A stretch of DNA of 64,000 nucleotides, taken from positions 25,213,302 through 25,277,301 of the forward strand of contig CM053333.1 in the NCBI GenBank assembly GCA_028583605.1, read 5' to 3'. The first letter of the stretch is position 1, and every line of letters starts with the position of its first letter. Source of the DNA: Dastarcus helophoroides. Its lineage: Eukaryota > Arthropoda > Insecta > Coleoptera > Bothrideridae. Below, in pieces: positions 1-9,640 of the stretch. Under the pieces are notes generated by a model. It was not told where the DNA came from. It worked only from the letters and a program-made list of their open reading frames with translations, and made no database searches. Position numbers and translations under genes: made by a program.

Positions 1-1140
1 GGTTTAACATGACCACGACTGGACTGTTCCGCGCAGCTACCAATAAGATAAAAATAGCCATGCTAGTCACCAACATTCGGAGCGAAGAAGTACCGCAAGA
101 AGAAGAAGAAGAATTCATTCTTAAAATTACCTCAATAAACTCTGTACTACCGTTTAGTGATAAAGTTTTCACTCAACGGTTCAACTCTCCCAACTAATGC
201 ATCTCCAAGGCGTCCCCCACAACAAGTGTTTTGTGCAAGATTACGTTTTGTAAAACGTTTACTAGACTCACCTATATGCATTTGATTTCCATTGTGATTT
301 TCTTGTTTCGTCTATAAAAGGGACTTTTGCTCAGTGATGGTCATTTCAGTTAGTATGGGCTCTTGAAAATTGAAACTGTTTGATTTTGTTACGTGGGAGA
401 AGCCTAGAAGCCTTGACAAAATATTTTGAGCTTAAATTAACTTCATTAAGACTTGTTATGACTGTTTTAACACTTGCACTGGCTTATCTTGTAATCAGTA
501 GCCTATTTTTTAGATGGGGAGTACCAAGTGAGTAATTCGGCAAAAACTGAATTCTCCAATATTGGTTATATCTAGACATTGTAGACATTTTAGTTCCTTG
601 TTCTTGTTTTTTGTAATTCCAATCTCGCTGTATCGTTTTACACCAAAACCAATCGATGGATGTATCTGTAGTCTCCATGCAATATTTTCTTGTCCGTAAC
701 TCCCTTCGGCTAGGGTAGCAATTTTAATAGAAAAGAAATTATTACAGTGTCTTCATAAACTTAGAGTATATTCTGAAATTTTCGGGATTTTTCTTAACAT
801 TGCCAGTTCTTACCATTTTAGACTCAAAAATTTCGATTTTTTTCTACAAATATTTCTTTCCAAAATTTCCACTTTAATTTTGAAACTATAACGTATGTGT
901 TTATAATGTAAAAAAATTAATTCCAATGTTTTAGATTTGAATTTGCAATTTCGAATTAAAAATGTCAATGATTACTTTGTTATTATATTTTGTATTTAAT
1001 CCATATTCCAAGTTTAATTTATTGATAGTTTTTATTTATTTTTTAAAGTTCTACTTATTGAATTTAAACTCAAAATTGCTAGGTTTTTAATTTCGCTATT
1101 TTTTGAATTTTTTGATGCTTTAAATAAATTATTTTTTTTA
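1..1140. other. No gene recognised
   Basis: The first 700 bases are of mixed composition and hold only short open frames without recognisable motifs. From about 730 the sequence becomes very AT-rich and resembles the low-complexity spacer found elsewhere in the window. I see no RNA gene, splice-supported exon or transposon end here. Confidence 0.5.
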
Positions 1141-1219
1141 AGTTCAATCCTCTTGCAGAGGGCTACCTCATTATGCCTTCAAAGCACTGCAAGTTGGATG
1201 CGAAAGCAATAACAGTAAC
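1141..1219 (-). repeat. LINE 3'-end fragment
   Basis: This short block matches, on the minus strand, the 3' end of the LINE family present at 1661-3840 and 33540-36150. The shared landmark is the stretch reading GCTTTGAAGGCATAAT on the minus strand, followed by a run resembling a LINE tail. It is directly followed by the palindromic element starting near 1226, so the palindromic element may have inserted into or next to an older LINE end. Confidence 0.5.
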
Positions 1220-1225
1220 AAAAAA

Positions 1226-1380
1226 TTTTGGTGGAACGGACTGGTCCTTGGTTATCTTCAAAAATTGAAATACAGAACTTGTCCCCTGAAAAAAGTATTT
1301 CACTGAAGGTGACAGCTTGGCTGTCGAAACGCGTTAGAGCAACGTTCTTGGTTTCAGAGGACAAGTTCTGTTTTTCAATA
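1226..1380 (+). mobile_element. Palindromic repeat, family A (copy 1)
   Basis: The element begins TTTTGGTGGAACGGACTGG and is built as a long imperfect inverted repeat: the arm at about 1265-1290 (ATACAGAACTTGTCCCCTGA) pairs with 1352-1378. The loop between the arms holds a hammerhead-like core (separate entry). Other copies lie at 19505-19645, 21205-21355 and 47335-47490 and share the outer ends GGTGGAACG and ATAACCAAGGACCA. It has no coding capacity of its own. It could be a MITE or the terminal part of a Penelope-like element; the sequence does not decide. Confidence 0.6.
1295..1340 (+). ncRNA. Hammerhead-like ribozyme motif, family A (decayed)
   Basis: The motif reads CTGAAGG (1303-1309), a 6-bp helix II GACAGC/GCTGTC closed by TTG, then GAAAC (1326-1330) and GCGTT, with a predicted cleavage site after 1335 and AGAG downstream to pair with the bases before CTGA. 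The canonical core is CUGANGA, so the last A is mutated to G here, and there is one extra base between core and helix II. Probably inactive in this copy; the two minus-strand copies keep CTGAAGA. Confidence 0.4.
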
Positions 1381-1400
1381 ACAAACAATGTCCAAGGTCG

Positions 1401-1660
1401 AGAATCTTCCGGTTTATGGGTTAAAATCTCGTTATCTAAAACTAGTTTTTCGACATTTCGTCACTCAAGACTCAAAACATCTTCACCGCTGACACTAAAA
1501 ACCAATCTACTTTGGCGCGAATTCAACCAAGAAACCAAGAAGATCCTGAAACATAGTCCTGGAGAAGACTCCATTCTAACAATCTTTAGGAGGAACCTTC
1601 CAAGACCTTTGCAAATCGGAATAGTTTTGGCACTTTACAGGGTTGCGGAAAATTCTTAAA
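1401..1660. other. Unassigned spacer, possible decayed repeat
   Basis: An open frame runs on from the palindromic element through this stretch but its translation shows no known domain. On the minus strand there is a weak echo of a ribozyme-like repeat (GTGAAGA near 1480 and GAAATGTCGAAA near 1450) without a convincing helix II. I treat it as repeat-derived rather than coding. Confidence 0.3.
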
Positions 1661-1888
1661 TCTTCTTCAGAATTTTCTTTTTATGGTCAATACACTTGCA
1701 AAGGATAACCCTATTATGCCTTCAAAGCACGCGTGGAGGATGCGGAAACAAGGATAGATGGCGATGAACCGCCCTCTTAAACAAAGATAGCTTGTAATTT
1801 TTGGGGAAAATTTCATTAAGTAACGGATTTTACAGCTTGAAAGCTTTATAGAGAAAAAGAGTCTCCGTAGACAGAAGTCCTCACCGTG

Positions 1889-3215
1889 TCAAGCTGCACC
1901 GCACAGAAATTTGCTGTCTCCGAATGTCTTGTAGGCCTCAAAAATTTTGCCTTTGGGGATCAATCCTATTAGTTCCTGCGAGCATCTCCCATGAAAGTAC
2001 TTGTAGAAAAGAGACAAGTCGCCAACCATCCGCCTGACCTCTAGAGTTTCGAGAGAATTGGTCAAACTCTTATCATCAATTAGGCGAATCTTTGAATTGA
2101 ATCCAAAAGAGCTAAAGTGTGCTTTGGAGCGGAACTCCAAACATGAGCACAGTATTCTAGTGTTGGCCTAACTTAAGCTTTGTATAGTGTGAGTAGCTGA
2201 TGAGATGTGAAGTACTTTTTAGCTCTAAAAAGGCCTATCTTCTGAGAGGCAGACTTGGCAATGGCGTACACATAATTGTCCGAAGAGAAGTCAGTACTTA
2301 CATTCACTCCTAGGATAGACAGATTAGATCCCATCGAAAAGATTTTACCGTCCATTAGTATGTTTGTTGCATTATCCCTTGACATTTTCTTAGAGAAAAC
2401 CGCGGCCTGAGTTTTTGAAGCGTTGAAGTCGATTAGATTTTTCTTACTCCATTCCAGAATGATTTCGAGATCTTGAATAATCATCTGTATCTGCTGTTCC
2501 CTTAGTCGATCTAAAGCAGCAAAGGATAATGGTTTGTCCATTCCATCCATTCCAGAATAATCTCGAGATCCCCATTAATCGTCTGTATTTGCTGTTCCCT
2601 GTGTCTATCTGAAGCAGCGATAGATAATGGTTTGTCGGAGAAAAGAGATGACACCAGGATACTATCATCTGCGTAGATGTATATTGGATTGGAAGTTGAA
2701 GCAAGAGGTCGTTTATGTGTAAAAAAACAGAGTAGGATACAGGATAGGCCCCTGAGGCACCCCTGCATTAATCGTCAATATCTCGGATGATATGCCATCG
2801 ACGACAACCTGAAGAGATCTGTCAGCGAGAAAATTGGATATCAAATGACAGAATCCAGGAGGAAGACCATAAGATGTTAATCGGTGCCAGACTCTGTCGA
2901 AAGCCTTTGAGATATCCAATGCAACAATCCTAGCATCACCATGTTTTTCCATAGCTGAGTTATAGATATGAGTAACATATACCAGTAGATGCCAGTGGAA
3001 CGTTGTTGTCTAAAACCGTATTGCCTGTCGGAGATGATTCTATTTTCCTCCAGATACATAAGAATCTCGATCTTGATAACCTTTTCCATCACTTTAGACA
3101 TAACGGGTAACAAAGATATAGGGCGATAGTTGTTAGCCAGATTCCTTTGACCCTTTTTAGGGACAGGCTGCACTCTAGCAGATTTCCAGATGTTAGGGAA
3201 TACACAAGGGCGCAC
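1889..3215 (-). pseudogene. LINE ORF2 fragments: RT palm, YADD and C-terminus
   Basis: Overlapping frames give the RT motifs in order: YGFRQQRSTG, ALDISKAFDRVWHRL, INAGVPQGP and IYADDSILVSS (intact catalytic Asp pair near 2670), then a thumb and a C-terminal part with LFYKYFHGRCSQELIGLIP. At least four frameshifts separate the pieces. A 98-bp tandem duplication (2449-2546 and 2547-2643) lies in the region after YADD and itself shifts the frame. The element is dead but its palm motif is still readable. Confidence 0.8.
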
Positions 3216-3840
3216 TTCTTAGGAACAATAGCGGGAATACCATCAAGGTCAGAAGCTTTCGAGGTGTCGAGTTCAAGGAGAATCTTCCTGATTGTGCGTT
3301 GTCTAAAAACAACTTCAGGCATCGAAGTGCCAACCTTAGGAAGAATAGGAGGTTCTGCGTTTCGAGAATCAAGATTGGAATTTTCAGCAAACGTTAAGGC
3401 TAACATGTGAGCCTTTTCCTTGGATATAGTAGCAATATTGCTATTTTCATCGAGTAAAGGTGGAAAATTTGAAGGTGTAAAATTTTTTCCAATCGACTTT
3501 GCAAATCTCCAAAAAGACCTTAAACTGTTCGGACAGTTGATAAGCCTCTGGCGCATCTTACAATCGAAATCACTTTTTGCCTCGTCCATAACCTGTTTAC
3601 GAAAATTTCTTGCATCTACAAAGAGGGTCAGAGCCCCGGCTGAGGGATTATTTTGCCAACGACGATATGCTCGATTTTTGCAGGAGACAGCCTGAGCACA
3701 TTTTTTTCTAAACCAAGATTTACTGGAGGAGACTTTTTTGGAAATGAGGAATTGTGCATTCCATACCAACGAAGATAGTTTCAGTGATGGATTCGGCGAC
3801 TGAGGAAGGGTTGTCTGAGTTAAAGCAGACTTCTTGCCAT
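3089..3840 (-). pseudogene. LINE ORF2 fragment: pre-RT linker and start of RT
   Basis: The frame opens upstream of the first ATG at 3769 and continues to 3840 (WQEVCFNSDNPSS), then runs through a basic linker (RKKCAQAVSCKNRAYRRWQ) and the start of the RT domain (LDTSKASDLDGIPAIV). A frameshift near 3215 passes the reading to another frame that carries the RT motif NNYRPISLLPVMSK. This is the retrotransposon's own polymerase protein, not a host gene. It is broken, so no product is expected. Confidence 0.8.
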
Positions 3841-4296
3841 TTTGTAAATTTCTAAACTTCTGTTTTGTAAACTTCTAATTTTATTGAAAATTTCCAATTT
3901 TATTTAAAATTTCTAATTTTTTTAAAATTTTCGACCCTTTCAAAATTTCGACTTTTTTCATAAATTTTTTGAGTATCGACTTTTTATAATTTCGACTTTT
4001 TGGAAATTCTGTTTTTTAGGAAATTCGAATAGTTTCATATTTTTTTGGGAATTTTGATGTTTTTGCGAAGTTTGAAATTTTCTCGACATTTAGACGTAAA
4101 TAAAGATTTTTTTAATATTTCGCCTTCTTTGGAATATTTTAATTTTTTTAATTCGATTTTTACTAATTTTGCCTTTGCCTATTGTTTTCGAACTTGAATT
4201 TTATTTCAAAATTTCAACCTATTCAATTTTTTTTAGAAAATTTTTATCCTTCTAGAATATTTTGACTTTATAATTTCAACATTCTTAGAATTTTTT
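3841..4296. repeat. T-polar AT-rich repeat
   Basis: Low-complexity sequence made of degenerate units such as AAATTTTCGACTTTTT, T-rich on the plus strand. It is the reverse orientation of the A-polar repeat that fills the HDAC6 introns. No gene. Confidence 0.7.
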
Positions 4297-4324
4297 CCTG
4301 TTTCCTGTTTAAATTGGAAGTGTA

Positions 4325-4389
4325 TACAACCACCGTACCATGCTGATGAGCCCAAGGAAGGCCGAAACTAGTCTATGGTTGCGGTTGTA
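4325..4389 (+). ncRNA. Hammerhead ribozyme 1 (family D, type I)
   Basis: Core CTGATGA (4343-4349), helix II GCCC/GGCC around the loop AAGGAA, GAAAC (4364-4368), then a minimal helix III (AC/GT with a TA loop) and GTC, with predicted cleavage after 4373. Helix I has a core-proximal part ACCATG/TATGGT, an internal loop and the distal TACAACC.. stem. Every invariant core base is present. One C-C mismatch lies in helix II, absent from copy 2. Such minimal helix III ribozymes are reported to work best as dimers. Confidence 0.85.
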
Positions 4390-4448
4390 CATATTTTCAA
4401 TTTTAAGCACGTTTAATTGTTTAATTACAGGACATTTAATTGGTCATT

Positions 4449-4773
4449 TGTCAAAACTAGATGAAAGTAAAGTCACGCCGAGGACGTTTGTATCTATGGA
4501 TGTTGCGATGCAACCCGTGATACAAGCTTTGCCTCATCTACGTGAACTTTGCAATTGCAGTCTAGTTTTCATTAGATTCTAATGGAATTAGATTTCAGTT
4601 GCATCGTAATAAACTTGTATATATTCGTATATACAAGGCTTATTATCTCAGCAGAGAGTAATGCTTCAATTAGCATGTAGCGAAAATGTTTGCGTAATAA
4701 ACAGTTAAAAGTCAGTTACAAGTCACCCAATGGAGGTTTGCTCTCTTGGATACTTATACGACTGACTAACGAC
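4449..4773 (+). other. Unique interior of the retrozyme-like element
   Basis: About 325 bases between the direct repeats, mixed composition, unlike the surrounding AT repeat. It contains a near-palindrome around TTGTATATATTCGTATATACAAG (4614-4636 region) and no protein-coding signature. With one direct repeat it makes up the 466-nt unit between the two predicted cleavage sites. Confidence 0.6.
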
Positions 4774-4790
4774 TTTAAATTGGAAGTATA

Positions 4791-4855
4791 TACAACCACC
4801 GTACCATGCTGATGAGGCCAAGGAAGGCCGAAACTAGTCTATGGTTGTGGTTGTA
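4791..4855 (+). ncRNA. Hammerhead ribozyme 2 (family D, type I)
   Basis: Core CTGATGA (4809-4815); helix II GGCC/GGCC (4816-4819 with 4826-4829) closed by AAGGAA; GAAA (4830-4833); helix III of two base pairs (AC 4833-4834 with GT 4837-4838) and loop TA; GTC with predicted cleavage between 4839 and 4840. Helix I pairs ACCATG (4803-4808) with TATGGT (4840-4845), then an internal loop (CGT opposite T), then TACAACCAC (4791-4799) with GTGGTTGTA (4847-4855). This is a textbook core with all conserved nucleotides and the best ribozyme candidate in the window. Confidence 0.9.
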
Positions 4856-4924
4856 CATATTTTCAATTTTAAGCACGTTTAAGTGTTTAATAACAGAACA
4901 TTTAATTGGTCATTAGAATTTTTT

Positions 4925-6770
4925 ATTATTATATTATTTATTAATTTTTTTAGTATATTTATTTTGATTTTTTTTAATTAGATTTGATTTTGTGAATTTC
5001 TACTTATATTGCAAATTTCCAGATTTTTCAAAATTTTGACTTTATGTTTTTCATATAATTTAAAAATTTTTGAATTTTCTTCTGAAAATTTTGATCTTCT
5101 TTTCAGCATTTTAAATTTTTCTCGAAATTTCTGCTTTTCTGAAGATATTAATTTTTTTAAAAGATTTACCTCTTTTGGAAAATTTTGATTTAATAATCAA
5201 ATCGTGTTTTCTTAATTTCCACTGTTTTTCAAAATTTAGATTTTTTGTATAGTTCGACATTTTTGAAAATTATGTTTTCCAAAACTTCAACCTATTTTGA
5301 AAATTTTGATCTTTATCTTAAAAGTCCAATTTTTACAAATTTGAAAATTTTGAGAATTTTGATCCATTTTGAGTATTTTGACTTTTTTCTAATTATGACA
5401 AATTTTTAAATATTCTAATTTTTTAGAGTATTAGATTTTTTGTGAATTTCTACTTTTTTCAAAATTTCTGGATTTTTACAGAATTCAAACCTTTTTGAAA
5501 ATTTTAATTTTGTTCAATTACGGCTTGTTCGAAAATTTGAAATTCTGAAAATGTCCACCTGTGAACATTTCGATAATTATTTCCAACATTTTCAGTTTTA
5601 ACTTTCCCTCGAAATTTGACTTACTTTAAAATTTTTGAACTTTAAAATTTCAACTTTCTTTTGAAATTCTGACTTTTTGTAAGATTTGACTTTTTTTTTA
5701 AATTTCAACATTTTTTCATTGAGTTGACCTTGTTTCTAAAATTCGATTTTTTTTGTTCTACTTTTCTTGTTGAAAATTCAGATTTTTCCGAAAATCTCAA
5801 CACTCAAAAGGTTGGCAGTCTTCAAAAATGTTATTTTTTTAAATTCCGACTTGTTTTGTCTTAGTATTTTGAAAATTTCAACCATTCCTTAAAATATCGA
5901 CTTTTGTGAGCATTTTAAGTTTTTTTTCGACTTTTTTGTAATTTAAACTTATCAGTTGTTACTTAGTTATCTGAATTTTACTTTTGTTGTTTTGTTCTTG
6001 TGCCAAAATTTTCACTTGCATATTTTGAAAATTTCCAATTTTCTTTAATTGTTTTTTAATGAACAATTTTAAAAATATTGAATTTTCTAAAAGTTATAAC
6101 TTTTTCGTAAGTTTTGACTTTCTCTAAATTTTAACATTTTCAAATTTCGTATTTTTTATATTCGGACTTTTTTATTGATTTAGCCTTTTTTTGGATTTTT
6201 AATTTTAATTAGAGTATATAATTTTCTCAAAATATTTACTTTTTTAACAGGTTTTACTATTCGGAAAATTTGATTTATTTCTTTAAAATCGTGTATTTTC
6301 TTTGAAATTTAAATTTTTTGCAAATTTCGGCTTTTTTATAAAATTCCGCTCTTCGACATTTAAAGTAGTGTTTTTTGGAAAGATTTGAACGTTTTTACTG
6401 TTCTGAAAAGTTTGACAATTTTTTGAAAATTTCGACTTTTCGAAAAATTTAGACCTTTTTCTAAAATATCCATTTTCTTTGAATATATTAATATTTTTCA
6501 CAATTTTGACAATGAGAGTACAACTTTTTTTCTAATTTAAAATATTTTCAAAATGTCGACTTTTCTCGAAGTTTTGACCATTTCTAAAATTTTCGATATC
6601 TTTTTGAATAGTTTTATTGTTTCCATCATTTGAAAACTTGGTCTTCTTTGTTTGGACTTTTTTAAATTTCGACTTCCCGAGAATTTTAACCTTTTTCAAA
6701 ATTTATATTTTTTAATTTCACTTTGACTTTTTTTCGCTCAAAGTTTTGACTTTTTTAAAAATGTAAATTT
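4925..6770. repeat. T-polar AT-rich repeat
   Basis: Degenerate units of 15-25 bases built from TTTCGACTTTTT and AAATTTTGA fill this stretch, T-rich on the plus strand. Translations are Phe/Lys/Asn-rich noise. No gene or mobile-element end is visible. Confidence 0.75.
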
Positions 6771-6786
6771 CTCTCTCTCTCTCTCC

Positions 6787-6861
<75 letters not shown>

Positions 6862-6899
6862 TTTTCTCCCTCTCTCCCTTTCTTTCTCCCTCTCTCTTC

Positions 6900-6931
<32 letters not shown>

Positions 6932-7015
6932 GTGTCTCTCTGTCTCTCTCTCTCTCTCTGAATGAAGAAGAGAGAAGGGAGAGCGAGAGAGAGAGAGAGA
7001 GAAGAGAGAGAGATA
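6771..7015. repeat. CT/GA microsatellite, self-complementary
   Basis: An almost pure CT tract (6771-6959) is followed after a few bases by a GA tract (about 6966-7013) on the same strand, so the two can pair as a hairpin. The Arg/Glu-rich open frame on the minus strand is only a translation of this tract. Long mirror polypurine/polypyrimidine tracts of this type can also form triplex DNA. Confidence 0.9.
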
Positions 7016-7764
7016 AATTCAATATGTATAAATTACAAATTTCAAAATTTCAATTAAATTCATATCAATTTAACAAAATGTTGTCGCATCCACAGTCAAA
7101 ATGTCGCTCCGGACAAATTTTCGGGCCCTTTACGTTGTAGAGTTTGATCAAAAATTCGATTATACATGTGGGATAGATATGAAAAGTAAGCAGAAGGGTC
7201 GAACGTGCACGTGGAAAGGAAACCAGCTTCATCTCCGCGTATATTCTAATTACTCATTGCCGTAATTGATTCGGGTGAACCTCCAGAGACCGATCCATCG
7301 TGGCCGCGTCGGGAGACTTACCGTTGTCGTTATCATCCAACAACTACCATATTTGCTCACTTTGCTTTCCTCTATCATATTTTATCCACCGCCGCAGCAG
7401 AAGCCGTACGCCGTAAATAATCTTTCCTAATTATAAACGAGCTTCGTTCAGATTAAATATTGCCCGCAAAAAGTTGGAAATGACGTTTGCCGAATGACGG
7501 AGAAAAAATGAGTAATTTGGGACATCAATCAGTCACTACTAGGGAAACCTCATGACGCTCTTTATTCACCACTTGAATTGAAAATACAAAAAAATGTGAT
7601 TTTCCGCATATGCACGACGTTTTTTTAATTCGTCAAGTTAGCGTTGGAAAAAAGGAGTATTTTAATTTTTTACTTTTCATGATCGCTGGGTGGTGTTCAC
7701 TCGCCACCCTAATTATGATTTCCCTCCGATAACAAGATTTCTGAAATTATGAATTCTTAACGAA
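7016..7764. other. Mixed-composition island without a recognisable gene
   Basis: Compared with the repeats around it this stretch is base-balanced, has no internal repetition that I can see, and contains G+C-rich words (for example CGTGGCCGCGTCGGGAGA near 7298). No long open frame or splice-supported exon was found. It could be old single-copy sequence, including a regulatory element. Confidence 0.4.
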
Positions 7765-9640
7765 ACAGCTTGTTTACAAAGGAAAATATTTTTAATTACA
7801 ACTTTTTGGCAAAATTTCCACCTTTATCAATTTTATTAAAAAAAGTCGAAATTATTAATATGCAAATTTTAAGAAAAAAACTTTATATTTATTCACAAAG
7901 AAGCAATCACAAAATTTTGAGTAGAATATCTCGATTACTTTTGACCATTGTTTGTAAATTTGAATTTCTGTTAGAAATTTTTATTTATCTTTCGAAATTT
8001 CATCTTTTTTCTCAAAATTAATCGTTTTTTTCAAAATTCATCTTTTTTCGGAATTTTGATCATTTTTTTTTTCAAAATTCGCCTCTTTATTTATTTTATT
8101 CGCAAAATTCGGGTTTATTCCTTAAAATTTGACTTCTCTCTCTGTAAAATGTCGATTTTTGTTCTCAATTTCATTTGACCTTTTCTGAGAATTTTGATAT
8201 TTTAAAACCTGACTTTTCAGACATTTTCACTAGTTTCTTAAAGTTTGCCTATTTCGAACTTTTGATTTTTATCTCAGAATTTTTATTCAAAACATTTCCG
8301 GTAATTTCGACTTTTTCCTCGAAATTCGACCTTTTCTTCGAAATTCGTCTTTTTCACGAAATTTTGGATTCGTTTTTTCTAAAATTTTGACCTTGTGCTC
8401 AAAATTCATCTTTTTCACGAAGTTTTAAATTCGTTTTTCCTAAAAATTTGACCTTATTCCCAAAATTCTAATTTTTGGACTTTATTTTCAAAAACTGACC
8501 TTTTTGAAATTCTGCTTAATATTTGTAGTTTTCTGAAAATTTATAGTGTTTTGAATTTGATTCCGATTGGAACTTGTCAAAAGCCGCGTTATTTTCAAAA
8601 TTTTGATCGTTATCTGAAAATGGGATATTTTATATTTCTGGAAATGTCGCCTTTTTCTCGAGATTGGCTTTTTGAAAACAACTTTCTCGAAATTCGTTAA
8701 TTTTCTCTAAATTAGACCGAAATGTTAACAAAAAAAGTAAAACTGTTAAGAAACATATTTTTGAGAAATTTCGAGAAAAAGATTTCTGGGAAATTCAACT
8801 TCTTTGCCGAAATTGAAATATTATGTCAAAATATAAATAAATAAGTAAAACTCTTGAGAAAAGCATTTTTAGTAATTGCAATTTTTTTTCACAAAATTCA
8901 ACTTTTTCTAAACATTGCGAATTTTTTTTAACAAAATTTGAAATTTCTTTAAATCCTCTGATTTTTCCGAAAGGTTAATTTCTGTTTTAAATTTGATTTT
9001 AAAAATCTTGATTTTTCCCAACATTGGGTTTTTTAGCGAAGTTCTTAAAATTCTAATTTTTCCTCTAAAAAGTTCACTTTATCTCGAAGTTTTTTTCCAG
9101 AAACTTCCACCTTTTGTTACTTTCGGCTCTTTCTAAATTTGTATTGTTTTTTTTTAATTTGACTTTCCGAAAATTCCAGCTTGGTTTTCAATATTCGTCT
9201 TATTCGCGAAATTTTGAATGGTAGCTCAGTTTGATGTTTTATGTTACTGGAAATTTTCATTTAAAATTGTATTTTACCTCAAATTTTCGACTTTTTCTGA
9301 AAATTAGTATATTTTTTCCAATTTGGATAGAACTTTTAATAAAATACGGAGATTAATATTCTCCGAAAATTCAAGATTATATCAAAATTTCAAAAATGTA
9401 AAAACTCGGAAAGAAATATTTTTGAACATTGTTTTTCTAATCAACTAATTCTGGGAATTAAGTCTTTATCGGAAATTTTGACTTTTGTAGATTTTGTTTT
9501 TTTCCAAATTCCGACACCTTTCAAAGTTTCAAAAGTTTGTTTTTTATTTTAAATTCTATTTTCTAACTTCTATTGCAAAGTTCTGCTGTTTTTTTTTTAA
9601 TTTTATCTTTAATCCCAAAATTCGATTCTCCAAAATTAAA
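7765..9640. repeat. T-polar AT-rich repeat
   Basis: Same degenerate family as 4925-6770, T-rich on the plus strand, with words such as GAAATTTTGA and TTTTTCTCGAAATTC. Open frames here are compositional and show no domain. Confidence 0.7.

Larger units (their letters stand above)
1661..3840 (-). mobile_element. Non-LTR retrotransposon (LINE) copy 1, 5'-truncated
   Basis: Minus-strand fragments in several frames give, in order, a linker before the reverse transcriptase, the RT fingers and palm, the YADD catalytic motif, the thumb and a C-terminal region ending in the family's conserved tail. The endonuclease domain is missing, so the copy is 5'-truncated at about 3840, as is usual for target-primed insertion. 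A second copy in the opposite orientation lies at 33540-36150. The protein style suggests the CR1/Jockey group, but I cannot fix the clade. Confidence 0.85.
4297..4914 (+). mobile_element. Retrozyme-like element with two hammerhead ribozymes
   Basis: Two direct repeats (4308-4448 and 4774-4914, 141 bp) are exactly 466 bp apart, each containing a complete hammerhead ribozyme. TTAGAATTTTTT occurs at both flanks (4285-4296 and 4913-4924), a probable 12-bp target-site duplication in an AT-rich context. The open frame inside (4340-4582) overlaps the ribozyme and has no known domain, so the element looks non-coding and non-autonomous. Retrozymes are non-autonomous retroelements whose RNA is cut by flanking hammerheads into a unit-length, circularising RNA; here the unit would be 466 nt. 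The alternative is a fragment of a Penelope-like element with ribozyme-bearing pseudo-LTRs. Confidence 0.75.

Noticed and set aside
1228..1659. 143-codon frame covering the family A palindrome
   Set aside because: About one third of it translates the palindrome and ribozyme-like core; the rest shows no domain.
2195..2215. CTGATGAGATG in the LINE, resembling a hammerhead core
   Set aside because: No helix II or GAAA follows; it is ordinary LINE coding sequence.
4340..4582. 80-codon frame inside the retrozyme-like element
   Set aside because: It overlaps the ribozyme stem, has no known domain, and the second repeat does not preserve it as a frame.
6738..7022. Minus-strand frame coding for Arg-Glu repeats
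   Set aside because: Direct translation of the CT/GA microsatellite.
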